DNA from: Pseudonocardia xinjiangensis | GTDB lineage: Bacteria; Actinomycetota; Actinomycetes; Mycobacteriales; Pseudonocardiaceae | Direction: 5' to 3' | DNA: 32,894 nucleotides | Assembly (NCBI RefSeq): GCF_012911925.1 | Contig: NZ_JAAXKY010000082.1 | Span: 1-32,894, forward strand | In this document: positions 22,607-30,062 of the stretch, in pieces | Position numbering within the stretch: the first letter of the stretch is position 1 | Layout: each line of letters begins with the position of its first letter | Position numbers and translations under genes: made by a program | Notes under the pieces: generated by a model | What the model was told of the DNA's origin: nothing | Seen by the model: only the letters and a program-made list of their open reading frames with translations | Database searches by the model: none

Positions 22607-24403
22607 GTGCGATCACTGCTGCTCTCGCGACGCGACCTCGACTTCCTGCTGCACGACTGGCTCGACGTGGGGTCGCTCACCGCGCGCCCGCGATTCGCCG
22701 AGCACTCGCGCACCACGTTCGACGCGGTGCTGGAGCTGTCCGAGCAGGTGGCGACGGAGCAGTTCGCCCCGCACAACCGGGCCGCCGACCTCACCGAGCC
22801 GCGGTTCGACGGCGACCGCGTCCACATGATCCCCGAGGTCGGCGAGGCGCTGCGGGTACTCGGCGAGACGGGGATCGTGGGTGCCGGGCTGGACGAGTCG
22901 GTCGGCGGGATGCAGCTGCCGCAGACCGTGGTGCAGGCGTGCTTCCTGTGGTTCCAGGCCGCGAACATCGCCACGGCGGCCTACCCGTTCCTGACCGTCG
23001 CCAACGCGAACCTCCTGATGGCGCACGGCAGCGCGGAGCAGGTGCGGACCTTCGTGCAGCCGATGGTCGAGGGCCGGTACTTCGGCACGATGTGCCTGTC
23101 CGAGCCGCAGGCGGGCTCGTCGCTGGCCGACATCACCACGCGCGCCGAGCCCCGCGACGACGGCACCTACCGGCTCTTCGGCAACAAGATGTGGATCTCG
23201 GCCGGTGACCACGAGCTGAGCGAGAACATCGTCCACCTCGTGCTGGCGAAGGTGCCCGGCGGTCCGCCGGGGGTGAAGGGCATCTCGCTGTTCGTGGTGC
23301 CGCGGTTCCTCGTCGGGCCCGACGGCGCCCGCGGGGACCGCAACGACGTGGTGCTCGCCGGGGTCAACCACAAGATGGGCTACCGCGGAACGGTGAACAC
23401 CCTGCTGAACTTCGGCGAGGGCCGGCACACGCCGGGCGGGGAGCCGGGAGCCGTCGGCTATCTCGTGGGCGAGCAGCACCGCGGGCTCACCTACATGTTC
23501 CATATGATGAACGAGGCGCGCGTCGGCGTCGGTGGGGGAGCGGCGGCACTCGGGTACACGGGCTACCTGCACGCGCTCGACTACGCCCGCACCCGCACGC
23601 AGGGGCGGCCGGTCGCGGCGAAGGACCCGGCCGCGCCGCAGGTCCCGATCATCGAGCATCCGGACGTCGCCCGGATGCTGCTGGCCCAGAAGTCCTACGC
23701 CGAGGGCGCGGTGGCGCTCACCCTGTACTGCGCCCGGCTGCTCGACGAGGAACGCACGGCAGCCACCCCGGAGGACCGGGCCCGGGCCCACCTGCTGCTC
23801 GACGTGCTCACGCCGATCGCGAAGAGCTGGCCGTCGCAGTGGTGCCTGCACGCCAACGACCTGGCCATCCAGGTCCACGGCGGCTACGGCTACACCCGCG
23901 AGTACGCCGTGGAGCAGTTCTACCGGGACAACCGGCTCAACCCCATCCACGAGGGCACCCACGGCATCCAGGGCCTCGACCTGCTGGGCCGCAAGGTCGT
24001 GATGGACGGCGGCGCCGGTCTCGCGCTGCTGGTGGAGACGATCACCACCACGATCGGCAAGGCGCGGGCCGCAGGCGGCGAGGCCGCGAGCCACGCCGAC
24101 GTCCTCGCCGCCACCGTGGCGAGCGTCGAGCAGGTCACGGCGCAGCTGTGGGCGGCCGGTGACCCCGCGGTGACCCTGGCGAACTCGTCGATCTACCTCG
24201 AGGCCGTCGGGCACGTGGTGGTGGCGTGGATGTGGCTGGAGCAGGTGGTGGCCGCGGCAGGCCGTTCCGGCGACTTCTTCGACGGCAAGCGGGCGGCGGC
24301 GCGCTACTTCTTCCGCCACGAGCTGCCGCGCACGGGCCCGCAGCTCACGCTGCTGGCCGACCTGGACCGCACCACCCTCGACGTGCGCCCGGAGTGGTTC
24401 TAG
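22607..24403 (+). CDS. Acyl-CoA dehydrogenase, long (DmdC-like) type
   Basis: A 598-residue acyl-CoA dehydrogenase oxidising an acyl-CoA to its enoyl form with FAD. It has the extended architecture: an N-terminal helical segment (MRSLLLSRRDLDFLLHDWL), the core with TMCLSEPQAGSSLADITTRAE and KMWISAGDHEL, then a C-terminal extra domain (from about residue 480). This resembles methylmercaptopropionyl-CoA dehydrogenase DmdC and related enzymes. The catalytic base is probably the Glu in IHEGTHGIQG. The start is GTG 22607, next to a -10 box. The stop codon lies inside a perfect 18-base palindrome shared with the convergent ACT-protein gene. Confidence 0.9.
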   Translation: MRSLLLSRRDLDFLLHDWLDVGSLTARPRFAEHSRTTFDAVLELSEQVATEQFAPHNRAADLTEPRFDGDRVHMIPEVGEALRVLGETGIVGAGLDESVGGMQLPQTVVQACFLWFQAANIATAAYPFLTVANANLLMAHGSAEQVRTFVQPMVEGRYFGTMCLSEPQAGSSLADITTRAEPRDDGTYRLFGNKMWISAGDHELSENIVHLVLAKVPGGPPGVKGISLFVVPRFLVGPDGARGDRNDVVLAGVNHKMGYRGTVNTLLNFGEGRHTPGGEPGAVGYLVGEQHRGLTYMFHMMNEARVGVGGGAAALGYTGYLHALDYARTRTQGRPVAAKDPAAPQVPIIEHPDVARMLLAQKSYAEGAVALTLYCARLLDEERTAATPEDRARAHLLLDVLTPIAKSWPSQWCLHANDLAIQVHGGYGYTREYAVEQFYRDNRLNPIHEGTHGIQGLDLLGRKVVMDGGAGLALLVETITTTIGKARAAGGEAASHADVLAATVASVEQVTAQLWAAGDPAVTLANSSIYLEAVGHVVVAWMWLEQVVAAAGRSGDFFDGKRAAARYFFRHELPRTGPQLTLLADLDRTTLDVRPEWF

Positions 24404-24417
24404 GAGCGCGCTCCTAG
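24400..24417. terminator. Perfect 18-base palindrome holding both convergent stop codons
   Basis: CTAGGAGCGCGCTCCTAG. The TAG stop of the acyl-CoA dehydrogenase (24401-24403, plus) and the TAG stop of the ACT protein (24416-24414, minus) are its mirror-image ends. It could act as a shared terminator hairpin for both genes. Confidence 0.5.
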
Positions 24418-24689
24418 CAGGGGGCGATGGACACGACCGTCGGAAGCGCGCCCATCCGCTCGGTGAAGGTGGCCGACTCGTCGTTCGTGACCGAGACGGT
24501 GCAGGTCACGCAGCTGTAGGGGACGCCGTCGCGGACGTCGACGGCGAAGTCGCGCACCGGGAAGCCACACGCGCGCAGCGCGGCGCCGACACGCAGCACG
24601 CCGTCCATGCCGCCGGTGGTGACGATCTCGTGGCGACGCTGCAGCCGGGGGACCCAGGTGGGACGGGGGGAATGGCCGAGAACTGTCAT
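24414..24689 (-). CDS. Small ACT-domain protein (IlvM-like)
   Basis: A 91-residue protein. Residues about 18-90 look like a single ACT domain (beta-alpha-beta-beta-alpha-beta): HEIVTTGGMDGVLRVGAALRACGFPVRDFAV, then YSCVTCTVSVTNDESATFTERMGALPTVVSI. The layout resembles the short acetolactate synthase regulatory subunit IlvM, so it may bind an amino acid and regulate an enzyme encoded elsewhere; this is inference. ATG 24689 has TGGAG five bases upstream. The 140-base leader upstream contains a 16-codon ORF and a hairpin (24726-24780), an attenuator-like arrangement. The TAG stop lies in an 18-base palindrome. Confidence 0.7.
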   Translation of the reverse strand: MTVLGHSPRPTWVPRLQRRHEIVTTGGMDGVLRVGAALRACGFPVRDFAVDVRDGVPYSCVTCTVSVTNDESATFTERMGALPTVVSIAPC

Positions 24690-24725
24690 GGTGGCTCCAG
24701 GGGTTCCGTGGGGTACGGGTGACCC

Positions 24726-24780
24726 GAGCCAGGCCTCGGTTGGGGGAGGGGAGAGGAAACGCGCGCCGGCGGCCTGGCTC
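24726..24780 (-). promoter_or_regulatory. Attenuator-like hairpin after the leader peptide
   Basis: On the minus strand GAGCCAGGCC (24780-24771) directly overlaps the leader stop codon, and its exact complement GGCCTGGCTC is at 24735-24726; the loop is 35 bases with a C/T-rich run. A second small hairpin, CGGGT-G-ACCCG in plus-strand reading (24716-24726), abuts it. Ribosome position on the leader could decide which structure forms. Confidence 0.5.
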
Positions 24781-24829
24781 AGCCGACGCGCAGCCGTACG
24801 GCCACGTCGTGCGAGAGGGCGGTACGCAT
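24779..24829 (-). CDS. Leader peptide MRTALSHDVAVRLRVG (16 aa)
   Basis: A 16-residue ORF, ATG 24829 to TGA 24779, 89 bases before the ACT gene. Composition: Val 3, Arg 3, Leu 2, Ala 2. It resembles the short MRT-beginning leaders that precede ilvB-type operons in Actinobacteria. A TACAGT -10 box 7 bases upstream places the transcript start at the ATG, so it would be the first, leaderless cistron. The stop codon lies in the stem of the next hairpin. A regulatory rather than functional product is likely. Confidence 0.6.
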   Translation of the reverse strand: MRTALSHDVAVRLRVG

Positions 24830-24836
24830 GCCGACG

Positions 24837-24842
24837 ACTGTA
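24837..24842 (-). promoter_or_regulatory. -10 box of the leader peptide/ACT transcript
   Basis: TACAGT on the minus strand (24842-24837), 7 bases before the leader ATG at 24829. Confidence 0.55.
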
Positions 24843-24946
24843 GCGCGGTCGGTCGCAGCCCACCACGCGCCCCGCCGCGGCGAGGTGGTAACACAAGGGC
24901 GGGGTGCCGGTCGGCATCCCGTGACGACCCACCCCGGAGGAAGCCC

Positions 24947-25798
24947 ATGACGTCCGTCGCCGTGACCGGAAGCAGCGGGAAGCTCGGTCGTCACGTGGTG
25001 CGCCACCTGCAGGAACACGGCTACACCGTGATCGCCCTCGACCGTGTGCCCGATCCCGGCTCCCCCGCCGCGGCTTCGGTACGGGTGGATCTCACCGACC
25101 ACGGGCAGGTGCTCGAGGCGTTGACGGCCGTCGACGGCCGCCATGACGGCGTGGACGCCGTCGTGCACCTCGCGGCGATCCCGGCGCCGGGGCTCGCCAC
25201 CAACGCCACCACGTTCGCGAACAACATCACCGCCACCTACAACGTCTTCGCGGCGGCGCGCACGGCGGGGATCCGCAACATCGTCTGGGCGTCGAGCGAG
25301 ACCGTGCTCGGGCTGCCGTTCGACACCCCGCCGCCCTACATCCCGGTGGACGAGGAGTACCCGGTGCGCCCGGAGAGCACCTACTCGCTGGTCAAGAGCC
25401 TGGAGGAGGAGATGGCCGGGCACTTCTGCCGCTGGGTGCCGGACCTGAAGATGATCGGGCTGCGGTTCTCCAACGTGATGGACCCCGAGGACTACGCGAA
25501 GTTCCCCGGCTTCGACGCCGACCCGGCGTCGCGGCGGTGGAACCTGTGGGGCTACATCGACGGCCGCGACGGTGCGCAGGCCGTGCGGCTGGCGCTGGAG
25601 CACCAGGCCACCGGCGTGGACGTGTTCGTGATCGCCAACGCCGACACGGTGATGTCCCGGCGCAGCGCCGACCTCGCCGCCGAGGTCTACCCCGGCGTCC
25701 CGGTGACCCGCGAGCTGGGGGAGCACGAGACGATGCTGTCGATCGACAAGGCGCGCCGGGTGCTCGGGTTCGAGCCGCGGCACGGCTGGCGCGACTGA
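24947..25798 (+). CDS. NAD(P)-dependent epimerase/dehydratase-type oxidoreductase
   Basis: An extended short-chain dehydrogenase of 283 residues. The Rossmann motif TGSSGKLG (GxxGxxG at 8-14) opens the protein; the catalytic Ser-Tyr-Lys set appears as ASSETV and Tyr146-SLVK150. DAVVHLAAIPAPG and NNITATYNVFAAAR are family-typical. Close relatives include uronate dehydrogenases and nucleotide-sugar epimerases; the substrate is open. ATG 24947 is preceded by GGAGG with a 6-base spacer. A strong hairpin follows the stop. Confidence 0.88.
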   Translation: MTSVAVTGSSGKLGRHVVRHLQEHGYTVIALDRVPDPGSPAAASVRVDLTDHGQVLEALTAVDGRHDGVDAVVHLAAIPAPGLATNATTFANNITATYNVFAAARTAGIRNIVWASSETVLGLPFDTPPPYIPVDEEYPVRPESTYSLVKSLEEEMAGHFCRWVPDLKMIGLRFSNVMDPEDYAKFPGFDADPASRRWNLWGYIDGRDGAQAVRLALEHQATGVDVFVIANADTVMSRRSADLAAEVYPGVPVTRELGEHETMLSIDKARRVLGFEPRHGWRD

Positions 25799-25804
25799 CC
25801 GGCC

Positions 25805-25849
25805 CGCGACCTGGGCCCGGCCCGCGTGGCGTGCCGGGCTCAGGTCGCG
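25805..25849. terminator. 17-bp hairpin between convergent genes
   Basis: Arms 25805-25821 and 25833-25849 pair throughout with one G-T wobble, around an 11-base loop. The hairpin begins 7 bases after the epimerase stop and overlaps the MFS stop codon, so it likely ends both transcripts. Confidence 0.7.
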
Positions 25850-27078
25850 ACGAGCGGGACCGGATCCGGGTCGTCGAGCCGGGCCGGGGTGAACAGCCGC
25901 CACGCCACCAGCGTGAGCGCCGCCATCCCGGCGAACGCGATCCAGAACGGCGCCGTGATGCCGAGCCCACGGGCGGCCAGCCCGCCGGTGAGCGCGCCGA
26001 TCGCCGACCCCCCGACCGCGAACAGGAAGTAGACGCTGTTGACGCGCCCGCGCAGGGCGTCGGGCACCACGCGTTGGCGCCAGGACAGCGTGATCACGCC
26101 CCAGAGGCTCGCGTGCGCGCCGAAGACCACCATCGTCGTGACGGCCACCCACGGCGCCCGGGTCAGCGCGAGGGACAGGTGCGTGCAGGTCTCGATCACC
26201 AGCCCCACGCGCAGCAGGAACGCCGCTCCGAACCGCGTCAGCAGCCGCGCGGCGGCCACCGAGCCGGCGAGGCCGCCGACCGCGCTCGCGGCGAGGAGCA
26301 GACCGAAGCCGATCTCGTCGAGGCCGAGCCGCTCGCGCGCGTAGAGCACGAGGATCGAGAACGCCCCGGTCAGCGTCACGTTCATCAGGCACAGGCACAG
26401 TGCCAGCACACGCAGGACCTGGTGGCCCATGAGGGCCCGCACACCGGTGGCGATGTCGCGGATCATCGGGCGGGGCGCCCCGGTGGGCACCTCGCGCGGC
26501 ACCGAGCCGCGCAGCGTGGCGACGAGCACGGCCGCCACCAGGAAGGTGGCCGCGTTGAGGCCGAACGGCAGGGCCGCGGCCACGACGAACAGCGCGGCGC
26601 CGAGCGGTGGTGCCAGCAGGCCGTTGCCGACGATCTGGACGCCCATGAGGCGGGCGTTGGCCCGCGGTAGCTGCTCGGCCGGGACGAGGGCGGGCAGCAG
26701 CGCGGTGCTCGCGCTGTCGGCCAGCGTCTCCATCGAACCGATCACGAAGAGCGCGGCGTAGATCAGGGGCACGGTGACCACGCCGGTGGCGACGGCCACC
26801 GCGAGCGCGGCGATGACCACGGCGCGGACGACGTTGACCAGCACCACCAGCCGGCGACGGTCGAGCCGGTCGACGACCACACCTGCGGGCAGGGCGAACA
26901 TCAGCCACGGGAGCTGCTGGACGAACAGCGCCCCCGCCACCAGCGCCGGGTCGCTCGTCAGTGACGCCAGCAGGAGCGGGCCGGCCGCGAGCGCGACGCC
27001 GTCGCCGACGTTCGACACGGCGTTCGCCACCCACAGCTTCGCGAACCCGCTGCCGAGCGGCACCCCCCGAGCCCTCAC
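25840..27078 (-). CDS. MFS transporter (EntS/MFS_3-like exporter)
   Basis: A 412-residue major facilitator with about 12 membrane helices. It begins GSGFAKLWVANAVSNVGDGVALAAGPLLL and has the loop signature AGVVVDRLDRRRLVV after helix 2, with NARLMGVQIVGNGLLAPPLGAALF in the first half and PDALRGRVNSVYFLFAVGGSAIGALTGGL in the second. This is the EntS-like group that exports siderophores and other small molecules; the cargo is unknown. GTG 27078 and GTG 27063 are both possible starts, neither with a clear ribosome site. The large open frame upstream is not coding. A 21-bp hairpin lies just upstream, terminating the gene before it. Confidence 0.88.
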   Translation of the reverse strand: MRARGVPLGSGFAKLWVANAVSNVGDGVALAAGPLLLASLTSDPALVAGALFVQQLPWLMFALPAGVVVDRLDRRRLVVLVNVVRAVVIAALAVAVATGVVTVPLIYAALFVIGSMETLADSASTALLPALVPAEQLPRANARLMGVQIVGNGLLAPPLGAALFVVAAALPFGLNAATFLVAAVLVATLRGSVPREVPTGAPRPMIRDIATGVRALMGHQVLRVLALCLCLMNVTLTGAFSILVLYARERLGLDEIGFGLLLAASAVGGLAGSVAAARLLTRFGAAFLLRVGLVIETCTHLSLALTRAPWVAVTTMVVFGAHASLWGVITLSWRQRVVPDALRGRVNSVYFLFAVGGSAIGALTGGLAARGLGITAPFWIAFAGMAALTLVAWRLFTPARLDDPDPVPLVAT

Positions 27079-27095
27079 CGGCGCAGCCTGTCGTG

Positions 27096-27138
27096 CGACG
27101 GCCGCCCGCGGCAACCGGGTTGCCGCGGGCGGCCGTCG
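27096..27138 (-). terminator. 21-bp hairpin after the 59-residue membrane protein gene
   Basis: Positions 27096-27116 and 27118-27138 are perfect reverse complements with only one base between them; the real loop will be a few bases larger. It begins 6 bases after the stop of the small gene and 18 bases before the MFS start. One of the strongest hairpins in the window. Confidence 0.75.
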
Positions 27139-27143
27139 TTCGG

Positions 27144-27323
27144 TCAGCGGCGGCTGCTGCGGCGCCACCCCGAGGTCGAGGCGCCGACCCCGGCCAGGTG
27201 CAGGGCAACGCACAGCAGACCTGCTGTCAGGAGCACCTGGGCCGTGATGATGTCGAGGGAGATGCCGGCGAGCTCGAAGATGAGAGCCAGGGCGAACAGC
27301 ACTGCGGCGATGATCGCGAGCAT
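27144..27323 (-). CDS. 59-residue membrane protein
   Basis: Starts at ATG 27323 with AAGGA six bases upstream. The product is two hydrophobic helices separated by a short polar turn (MLAIIAAVLFALALIFELAG and about 15 residues later VLLTAGLLCVALHLAGV) and a basic tail ending WRRSSRR. Small two-helix membrane proteins of this type are widespread in Pseudonocardiaceae, with no function known to me. An in-frame ATG at 27386 would add 21 polar residues but lacks a ribosome site. The gene stands alone, closed by a 21-bp terminator. Confidence 0.7.
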   Translation of the reverse strand: MLAIIAAVLFALALIFELAGISLDIITAQVLLTAGLLCVALHLAGVGASTSGWRRSSRR

Positions 27324-27412
27324 GACGCGTCCTTCCGCGGGAGGATGGGTGGTGCGGATGCTCCCTTTGCCCGACGCGTCGCGCATCCGGAAAGGCCAGC
27401 GGCGCGGGGATC

Positions 27413-27643
27413 GTGATGCGTCCGTTGTGCGAAGAACCAGATTGCTTCGCGAACGACCTCCCGCTGCACACGTGCCACCCGGCCGACTTCACCGTGATCA
27501 CGCTTCACCGGGATCACGGCCCTGGCGGGCGTGGCCGTGCCGGTGCCCGAGCGGCCCTGACCGACGTCAGTCCGCTGCCCGCAGCTCCTCCATCGCCGGG
27601 ACGAACAGGTCGTCGGCGTGCGGGTAGGGGGCGTAGAAGGTGA
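27413..27643 (+). CDS. Possible small Cys/His-rich protein, doubtful
   Basis: The only protein-like reading of 27324-27566. The N-terminus has a spacing reminiscent of zinc-binding proteins (MRPLCEEPDCFANDLPLHTC followed by His). Codons from the ninth on have GC at the third base. GGGGA lies 5 bases before one of two adjacent starts (27413, 27416). The C-terminal third is low-complexity and overlaps the convergent oxidoreductase gene by 77 bases, which argues against it. An inverted repeat (CCGTGATC, 27492-27499; GATCACGG, 27512-27519) inside it may instead be the oxidoreductase terminator. Confidence 0.25.
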   Translation: MMRPLCEEPDCFANDLPLHTCHPADFTVITLHRDHGPGGRGRAGARAALTDVSPLPAAPPSPGRTGRRRAGRGRRR

Positions 27644-28592
27644 ACCGGTCCACCACGCCGCCGAACCGGTCCAGCACGGCGGCCCCGAGCTGTGCCGGCT
27701 CCGCGACCACGGCGAACGCGTTCAGCACCTCGTCGTCGATCAGCTCGCCCATCTGCCGCCAGCGGTCGTCGTCGGTGCCGCGCGAGAGCCGGTTGAGCTC
27801 GCCGCCCAGCTCGTCCCAGCCGTGCAGGTCGAGCACCTTCCGGTAGGCCGGGGTACTGCCGTAGAACGCGATCTGCTCCCGCGCGCCCCGGGCGGCCGCC
27901 TCCATCTCCTCCTCCGTCGTCCCGCTCACGACGAGACCGGAGAAGCTGATCGAGAGGTCGGCGAGCGTGCGCCCGGACCGGGCCAGGCCCTCCTCCAGGG
28001 TCGGCACCGTCCGCTCCCGCAGGTAGCGCGCTGTCGTGAACGGGTGCGGCTGCAGACCGTCGCACACCTCGCCCGCCACGCGCGTCATGTGCTCGCCGAC
28101 GGCCGCGAGGTAGACCCTGGGCGGTCCCCACGGGCTCGGCGCGGGGGAGAAGAACGGGGTCATGAGCGTGTGGGAGTAGAAGTCGCCGCGGAAGTTCAGC
28201 GGTTCGCCCTCGTTCCAGGACGCCCAGATCGCGCGCAGCGCCTGCACGTACTCCCGCATCCGCGGCGCCGGGTGACCCCACGGCATGGCGAAGCGCCGCT
28301 CGATGTGCGGGCGCACCTGGCTGCCCAGACCGAGCAGGAAGCGGCCCTGCGAGTGCACCTGCAGGTCGTGTGCGACGTACGCGGTGGACATCGGGTTGCG
28401 GGCGAAGGCGACCGCGATCGCCGTGCCCACCGTCAGCCGGGAGGTGTGCTCGGCCACCGCCACCAGCGGGAGGAACGGGTCGTGCTGTCCCTCGAAGCTC
28501 CACAGCCCGTCGTACCCGGCCGCCTCCCGCTCCCGCGCCTCGGCAGCGAGCTCCGCCAGCCCCGTGCCCTGCAGCATCGCGTCGACCTTCAT
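27567..28592 (-). CDS. F420-dependent LLM-class oxidoreductase (MSMEG_2256-like)
   Basis: A 341-residue luciferase-like enzyme, probably using coenzyme F420. MKVDAMLQ, then GYDGLWSFEGQHDPFLPLVAVAEHTSRL and AVAFARNPMSTAYVAHDLQVHSQGRFLLGLGSQVRPHIERRF are characteristic of the actinobacterial TIGR03617 group. Its substrate is not known. ATG 28592 is preceded by GGGGAG at short spacing. It is divergent from the GT87 gene, with 125 bases between them. Confidence 0.87.
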   Translation of the reverse strand: MKVDAMLQGTGLAELAAEAREREAAGYDGLWSFEGQHDPFLPLVAVAEHTSRLTVGTAIAVAFARNPMSTAYVAHDLQVHSQGRFLLGLGSQVRPHIERRFAMPWGHPAPRMREYVQALRAIWASWNEGEPLNFRGDFYSHTLMTPFFSPAPSPWGPPRVYLAAVGEHMTRVAGEVCDGLQPHPFTTARYLRERTVPTLEEGLARSGRTLADLSISFSGLVVSGTTEEEMEAAARGAREQIAFYGSTPAYRKVLDLHGWDELGGELNRLSRGTDDDRWRQMGELIDDEVLNAFAVVAEPAQLGAAVLDRFGGVVDRFTFYAPYPHADDLFVPAMEELRAAD

Positions 28593-28685
28593 CGGCTCCC
28601 CGCTTCGTGTGTCCCCGGCTTGGTCGTCCCGAGCATGAACGACGGCACGGTGCGTGTGCCGCGCGGCCTGCCGTCGCGGCCCGGC

Positions 28686-28691
28686 TAGCCT
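28686..28691 (+). promoter_or_regulatory. -10 box of the GT87 gene
   Basis: TAGCCT, within a 12-base block (TAGCCTCGGGCG) identical to the acyl-CoA dehydrogenase promoter. Here the ATG is 26 bases further on and has GGAGG, so this mRNA has a short leader. Confidence 0.45.
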
Positions 28692-28717
28692 CGGGCGCCG
28701 ACGATCACGGAGGGCCG

Positions 28718-29974
28718 ATGGGCGCAGGTCTGATGGGTTCAGGGCGGACGACCGCGGACACCGAGGTGCGCGGCCGGCGGGCACTGCGCTGGGGCACGGC
28801 CGGGGCGGTGGTCGCGCTCGCCGGGCAGGCCGTGGTGCTCGCGCTCTGGCCGGCCGCGCATCTGCTCATGATCGACCTGCAGGTGTACCGCGCGGGTGGT
28901 GAGCACGTGCTGAGCGGCGAGCCGCTCTACACCGGCGGCGTGCTCCTGGACCTGCCCTTCGTCTACCCACCCTTCGCGGCGGCGCTGTTCGCGCCGCTGG
29001 TGTTCCTGCCCCTCGACGTGCTGAAGGTCCTCTGGACCGTCGGCGGCCTGGCGCTACTGGGCTACGTCGTGCACCGCTGCGCGCGCAGCGTCGGGGTGCC
29101 GTCCGGTTCCGCGGCCGTGGCGACGGTCCTGCTCACCGTCCTCGCGACGTGCCTGGACCCGGTGCGCACCACCCTCTACCTCGGGCAGATCAACATCGTG
29201 CTGCTCGCCCTCGTGGTTGCTGACCTGCTCGGACGCCCCGGCAGCCGGTGGCGGGGGGTGGGCCTCGGCATCGCCGCCGCGGTCAAGCTGACGCCCCTGA
29301 TCTTCGTGGTGTACCTGCTGGTCACCGGGCGCCGGCGGGCCGCGGCCACCGCGGTCGGGGTGTTCGTCGTCGCCGCCGGGATCGGGTTCCTCGCGGCGCC
29401 CTCCGACTCGGTCGCCTACTGGTTCCACGGGACGTTCGCCGCCGCCGACCGGATCTCCGACGTGGCCGGCAACGCCAACCACTCGCTGAACGGCCTGCTT
29501 GCGCGGTTCGGCACCCCGTCGGCCCCGTCGGTACTGCCCTGGATCCTCACCGCCGCCGTGCTCGGGGCGCTCACCGTGTGGCTGGCCGTGCGGGCGCACC
29601 GGGGCGGGCAGGAGGTGCTCGCCCTGACGCTGTGCGGCCTCGGCTCGGCCGCGCTGGCCCCGTTCGCCTGGTCGCACCACTGGGTGTGGGTCGTGCCGCT
29701 GGTGGTCCTGCTCGCCCACCGCGCGGTGACGGGCGGGCGGGCCGCCATCGTGGCGCTGCTCGGGGTGCTCGCCGCCACCCTCGCCGTGGTCACCGCGCTG
29801 CCGGGCCCCGGGGTCGGGCCGATCCCGAGCACCGGGCTCATCTCGCTGCAGCCCGACGTCTACCTGGTGCTGTTCCTCGCCGTGCTCGCCGGGAGCTGGT
29901 GGTGGCTCGGTTCCCCCGTCCCGTGGCGGACCGGCGGGCAGGCCGAGCGTGCACCTGGTCGGCCCGGAACCTGA
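28718..29974 (+). CDS. GT87 family membrane mannosyltransferase
   Basis: A 418-residue integral membrane glycosyltransferase of family GT87 (DUF2029), which in mycobacteria includes polyprenyl-phosphate-mannose-dependent enzymes building PIMs and lipoglycans (PimE, MptC). About ten membrane helices are visible. The first loop contains the conserved Asp in LLMIDLQVYRAGGEHVLSGEPLY, the likely catalytic or sugar-contact region. TTLYLGQINIVLLAL and AWSHHWVWVVPL are also typical. ATG 28718 has GGAGG four bases before it; ATG 28733 is an alternative. Two hairpins in tandem close the gene. Confidence 0.85.
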   Translation: MGAGLMGSGRTTADTEVRGRRALRWGTAGAVVALAGQAVVLALWPAAHLLMIDLQVYRAGGEHVLSGEPLYTGGVLLDLPFVYPPFAAALFAPLVFLPLDVLKVLWTVGGLALLGYVVHRCARSVGVPSGSAAVATVLLTVLATCLDPVRTTLYLGQINIVLLALVVADLLGRPGSRWRGVGLGIAAAVKLTPLIFVVYLLVTGRRRAAATAVGVFVVAAGIGFLAAPSDSVAYWFHGTFAAADRISDVAGNANHSLNGLLARFGTPSAPSVLPWILTAAVLGALTVWLAVRAHRGGQEVLALTLCGLGSAALAPFAWSHHWVWVVPLVVLLAHRAVTGGRAAIVALLGVLAATLAVVTALPGPGVGPIPSTGLISLQPDVYLVLFLAVLAGSWWWLGSPVPWRTGGQAERAPGRPGT

Positions 29975-29990
29975 GCCGGTGCACGCTCGG
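29943..29990 (+). terminator. First hairpin of a tandem terminator, overlapping the GT87 3' end
   Basis: CCGAGCGTGCACC (29943-29955) and GGTGCACGCTCGG (29978-29990), 13 perfect pairs around a 22-base loop. The left arm is within the last codons of the GT87 gene and the stop is in the loop. Confidence 0.5.
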
Positions 29991-30005
29991 GGTGCTGGAA
30001 ACGGC

Positions 30006-30041
30006 GAGAGGGCCCCGCCGGTGTCCCGGCGGGGCCCTCTC
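30006..30041. terminator. 16-bp bidirectional terminator between GT87 and qcrB
   Basis: Arms 30006-30021 and 30026-30041 form 16 perfect pairs with a 4-base loop. It lies 31 bases after the GT87 stop and 21 bases after the qcrB stop in the other direction. Confidence 0.8.
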
Positions 30042-30062
30042 ACGTGCGTGCTGGCGGGGACC

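Noticed and set aside
24779..27208. An 809-codon open frame on the minus strand
   Set aside because: It is a shadow across the epimerase and MFS genes with Arg/Gly/Pro-rich low-complexity translation; only its last 17 codons coincide with the leader peptide described.
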